Of a stretch of DNA of 64,000 bases, positions 61,834-64,000 are shown in pieces. Under the pieces are notes generated by a model. It was not told where the DNA came from, did not search any database, and saw nothing but the letters and a program-made list of their open reading frames with translations. The DNA comes from Halomonas getboli (lineage in GTDB: Bacteria > Pseudomonadota > Gammaproteobacteria > Pseudomonadales > Halomonadaceae). Every line of letters begins with the position of its first letter. The stretch's first letter is position 1. The stretch covers positions 145,312-209,311 of the forward strand of contig NZ_JALMEW010000007.1 of assembly GCF_023094245.1 (NCBI RefSeq). The letters run 5' to 3'. The translations under genes were made by a program, and so were the position numbers.

Positions 61834-63552
61834 GTGGACACCCAAGGAATTCGGACTCTCAGTGCCTCATCGGGACGCCTGCTGGCGGGTCTGGTCGGGC
61901 TGACCTTGCTGGCCGGCTGCAGCGACGACGAGACGCGTTTCGTCTCGGCGCCGGAGGTAAAGGCCGGTAACAGTATCGAAGGCGAGCTGACCTCGACCAG
62001 CCCGGTCAATCTCGACAGCGGCACGCGCTACTCGGCGCACTGGCTGTGCGGCAGCGCCGATGCCAAACGCTATCGCTATACGCTGGAGGCGCCGTTTGCG
62101 GCGACGCTGACGGCCTTCGACGACGAAGGGCACTGGCTGGGAGCGGCCGAGAGCGGTCCCGGCGGCGAGTCGGCGCTGCTGCTGAGTGCGCCGGAAGCGC
62201 AGCGCTGCAACCTGGTCGTCGTCAACGGCAGCAGCGGCGGCGCCTTCGGCCCCTACACGCTCGCGGCGGAAGCGGCCGACGAGGCCGATACCCTGACGCC
62301 AGACCAGCCGCTGATCGGCCAGCTGAAAGATGGCGGGGCCGAATACTCGCTCAGCCTGGACGCGCCCGCGCATCTCAATCTGGCGCTGTCCGGCGCGGAA
62401 GGTCTCGACATGCGGCTCCTCGGCGAGGACGTGAGCCAGCGGGCCGAGTCCTGTGCGCCGGGCGAGCTGCGCCTCGATGCCTATCTGGAGCCCGGCGACT
62501 ATCGCGTCCAGCTGGGGCAGGCGCCCAAGCCCAATGTGGCCGCCACCGAGTGCGCCAGCCACCTGCTGAGCACCGGCGGCGTCTACCAGCTGCTGGCCTC
62601 GCAGCGCGATCTCTCCGAAGGGCGCCGCAACGGCGGGCCGCTGCGCGATGGCGATCGCATCACCGGCAACCTCGAGGCGGGCGCGCCGAACGCCTATGCC
62701 CTGCATCTCGATGCGCCCTCCGAGGTGGTCCTGGATCTTGGGTCGGCGGACTTTGATACCGTGCTGCGCGTGACCGGCGACGGCACCGATGTCAGCAACG
62801 ACGACACCGGCAGCGGCACCGACTCGCGCGTTCAGACGGTGCTGATGGCGGGCGACTACCGCGTCGAAGTGAGCAGCTACGATGGCAATCCCGGTGAGTA
62901 TCGGCTGGAGATGCGGCGCGGCGAGTTCGACGGCGAATTCCGCAATGACGGGGCCATCGCCGCGGGTGAAGAGGTTCGCGGGCAGTACATCGGCGTCGGT
63001 GAGAACCGCTATCGCTTCACCGTCGAGGAAACCGCCGAGGTCAACCTGGCGCTCGACTCGCTGGACTTCGACCCGATGCTGCATCTTCAGGGCAATGGCG
63101 TCGATATCAGCGACGACGACAGCGGTGGTGATCGTAATTCGCTGATCAATGCCGTGCTGGAACCCGGCGACTATACCCTCGAAGTGCAGAGCTATAGCGG
63201 TAGCGGCGTCTATACCCTGAGCGCGGAGTCGTCGCCTTTCGAGGGGCGCATGAGCGACGGCGGCGAGATCGCGCCGGGCGAGACGGTCTTCGGCCGGCTG
63301 ACGCCTGGCGGCCGGCTCTCCTACCGGCTGGTGGTTGACGAGTCGCGCGAGGTCACCCTGGAGAGCACCTCCAGTGCGGTGGATACCGTGATGCAGCTGA
63401 CCGGCAAGGGCGTCGACGAGCAGAACGACGATGCCCCCGATCTGGGGCTCGGCTCTCGGATCACCAAGCGCCTGGAGCCCGGCAGCTACGATATTGATAT
63501 TCGCGGCTTCGGCAGCGGTGTCGGCATGGTGCGCCTGTCTATCGGTGAATGA
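61834..63552 (+). CDS. Multi-repeat PPC-domain lipoprotein
   Basis: A 572-residue protein. A lipobox LLAG-C puts the acylated Cys at 29, with Ser at +2 favouring outer-membrane sorting. The rest consists of about five repeats of roughly 100 residues (starts near 45, 154, 265, 370 and 474), each resembling a bacterial pre-peptidase C-terminal (PPC) beta-sandwich: an opening G-x-I/V-x-G-x-L, a central FD-x-x-L-x-L-x-G-x-G, DDD-rich turns and PGDYxVEVxSY. No catalytic domain is present, unusual because PPC domains are commonly appended to proteases. GTG start behind AGGGAGA. It sits between lldD and the rRNA operon. Function unknown. Confidence 0.78.
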   Translation: MDTQGIRTLSASSGRLLAGLVGLTLLAGCSDDETRFVSAPEVKAGNSIEGELTSTSPVNLDSGTRYSAHWLCGSADAKRYRYTLEAPFAATLTAFDDEGHWLGAAESGPGGESALLLSAPEAQRCNLVVVNGSSGGAFGPYTLAAEAADEADTLTPDQPLIGQLKDGGAEYSLSLDAPAHLNLALSGAEGLDMRLLGEDVSQRAESCAPGELRLDAYLEPGDYRVQLGQAPKPNVAATECASHLLSTGGVYQLLASQRDLSEGRRNGGPLRDGDRITGNLEAGAPNAYALHLDAPSEVVLDLGSADFDTVLRVTGDGTDVSNDDTGSGTDSRVQTVLMAGDYRVEVSSYDGNPGEYRLEMRRGEFDGEFRNDGAIAAGEEVRGQYIGVGENRYRFTVEETAEVNLALDSLDFDPMLHLQGNGVDISDDDSGGDRNSLINAVLEPGDYTLEVQSYSGSGVYTLSAESSPFEGRMSDGGEIAPGETVFGRLTPGGRLSYRLVVDESREVTLESTSSAVDTVMQLTGKGVDEQNDDAPDLGLGSRITKRLEPGSYDIDIRGFGSGVGMVRLSIGE

Positions 63553-63558
63553 CGAGGC

Positions 63559-63590
63559 AGCGGAGGCGTCGCTCCGGCGACGTCTCCGCT
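63559..63590 (+). terminator. Possible terminator hairpin after the lipoprotein gene
   Basis: Arms AGCGGAG-G-CGTCGC and GCGACG-T-CTCCGCT around TCCG make a long stem with one mismatch. There is no U-run, so it may be Rho-assisted or only a boundary structure. Confidence 0.4.
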
Positions 63591-63747
63591 ACCGTCGGGC
63601 AGGTGCTGAAAATAGTCCTTGCGTCGCGGCGGGAGAATCCGTAAAGTACGCATCCGCTGCCGGCGACGGGCAACGTTGCAGGCGGTGATGAGTGGTAGAA
63701 GCACTTGTTTTTCTTGAGGTTTTTCGAAGGTTGTCGAAAACGCTCGA

Positions 63748-63775
63748 TTGACAGGTCCGCCGGAAACGGTAGAAT
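63748..63775 (+). promoter_or_regulatory. rRNA operon promoter P1
   Basis: TTGACA (63748-63753), a 16-base spacer and TAGAAT (63770-63775), preceded by AT-rich sequence that could be an UP element. Confidence 0.85.
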
Positions 63776-63864
63776 GCTCACCGCTCGATCGGACATCGCT
63801 TCAGACGCTGGAGTCGATCGCTCGGTCATCCGCTTCGCTTCCTCGGAGGCTTGAAGATCACCGG

Positions 63865-63892
63865 TTGACACGACGCGCCGATCACGTAGAAT
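63865..63892 (+). promoter_or_regulatory. rRNA operon promoter P2
   Basis: TTGACA (63865-63870), a 16-base spacer and TAGAAT (63887-63892): the same hexamers and spacing as P1, 117 bases downstream. Confidence 0.86.
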
Positions 63893-63964
63893 ACGCCTTC
63901 CTCGCAGGGCGCCGGCCGAACGGCCAGGCAGATGCGAGACGCTCTTCTCTTCGTTGAGTCGAGC

Positions 63965-63977
63965 TGCTCTTTAACAA
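63965..63977 (+). promoter_or_regulatory. boxA antitermination site of the rRNA leader
   Basis: TGCTCTTTAACAA matches the gammaproteobacterial rrn boxA, where NusB/NusE bind to allow antitermination. Confidence 0.92.
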
Positions 63978-64000
63978 TCGATCAGATAATTCATGTGGGC

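Larger units (their letters stand above)
63553..64000 (+). promoter_or_regulatory. Upstream control region and leader of an rRNA operon
   Basis: 448 bases without protein genes. After a hairpin (63559-63590) possibly ending the lipoprotein transcript, there is an AT-rich tract (63690-63740), two tandem sigma-70 promoters and a boxA antiterminator. The 16S gene must begin beyond the right edge. Confidence 0.85.

Overview
This 64 kb window is a densely coded, GC-rich stretch of what looks like a gammaproteobacterial chromosome, most likely a member of the Halomonadaceae (Halomonas or a close relative). The lineage inference rests on gammaproteobacterial genes (ligB, yheV, prlC, an E. coli-type lldD, epd-pgk-fba), on many organic-acid and Na+-coupled transporters (TctA, TAXI-TRAP, SLC13, AGCS, NSS, Na/Pi), and on base composition. 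I saw no tRNA, integrase, transposase, prophage or CRISPR array. The right edge runs into the leader of a ribosomal RNA operon.

Layout. 0-8 kb: tricarboxylate transporter permease, dGTPase, ATP-grasp protein, metal permease with a His-Asp repeat coupled to an RNase T2-like gene, NERD protein and sirtuin diverging around a heptamer repeat, and a SUI1/YciH protein. 8.2-17.8 kb: a complete oxidative (Weimberg) D-xylose pathway, xylX-xylA on the minus strand, a ROK regulator, and xylB - sugar/H+ symporter - xylD - xylC on the plus strand. It should convert xylose through xylonolactone, xylonate, 2-keto-3-deoxyxylonate and alpha-ketoglutarate semialdehyde to alpha-ketoglutarate. 17.8-22.4 kb: a 2-ketogluconate module (kguK, kguD, a PtxS-like LacI regulator with two matching palindromic operators) flanked by two YieH-like HAD phosphatases. 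22.5-26.8 kb: AGCS amino-acid symporter with a divergent XRE regulator, SLC13 carrier and a small membrane protein.

26.8-36 kb holds central carbon metabolism: class II aldolase, pgk and epd as an operon, lrgAB, class I aldolase, an FMN-riboswitch-controlled lumazine synthase and transketolase. 36-45 kb holds the methyl cycle (metK, ahcY, metF) interspersed with ligB, an LpxH-like phosphoesterase, a TetR/GST pair and an AEC transporter. 45-51 kb holds a TAXI-TRAP transporter behind a probable sigma-54 promoter, a Na/Pi cotransporter and yheV with a truncated tandem copy of its 5' end. 51-56 kb: oligopeptidase A, an NSS transporter, a gamma-carbonic anhydrase-like protein and a YdjM-like membrane protein. 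56-62 kb: a GntR regulator with the two-component pair DctB/DctD, divergent from lldD, with two perfect PdhR/LldR-type operators between. 62-64 kb: a five-repeat lipoprotein, then tandem rRNA promoters and boxA.

The most useful observations are the complete Weimberg cluster under a ROK regulator, the -24/-12 promoter with two upstream palindromes before the TRAP operon in a window that also encodes DctBD, three perfect heptamer tandem arrays (two of the units differ by one base), the yheV 5' duplication, and a Glu-to-Gln change at a catalytic position of the RNase T2-like protein. I did not find a convincing wholly new multi-gene system. Functions are read from motifs and remembered family sequences; no database search was run.
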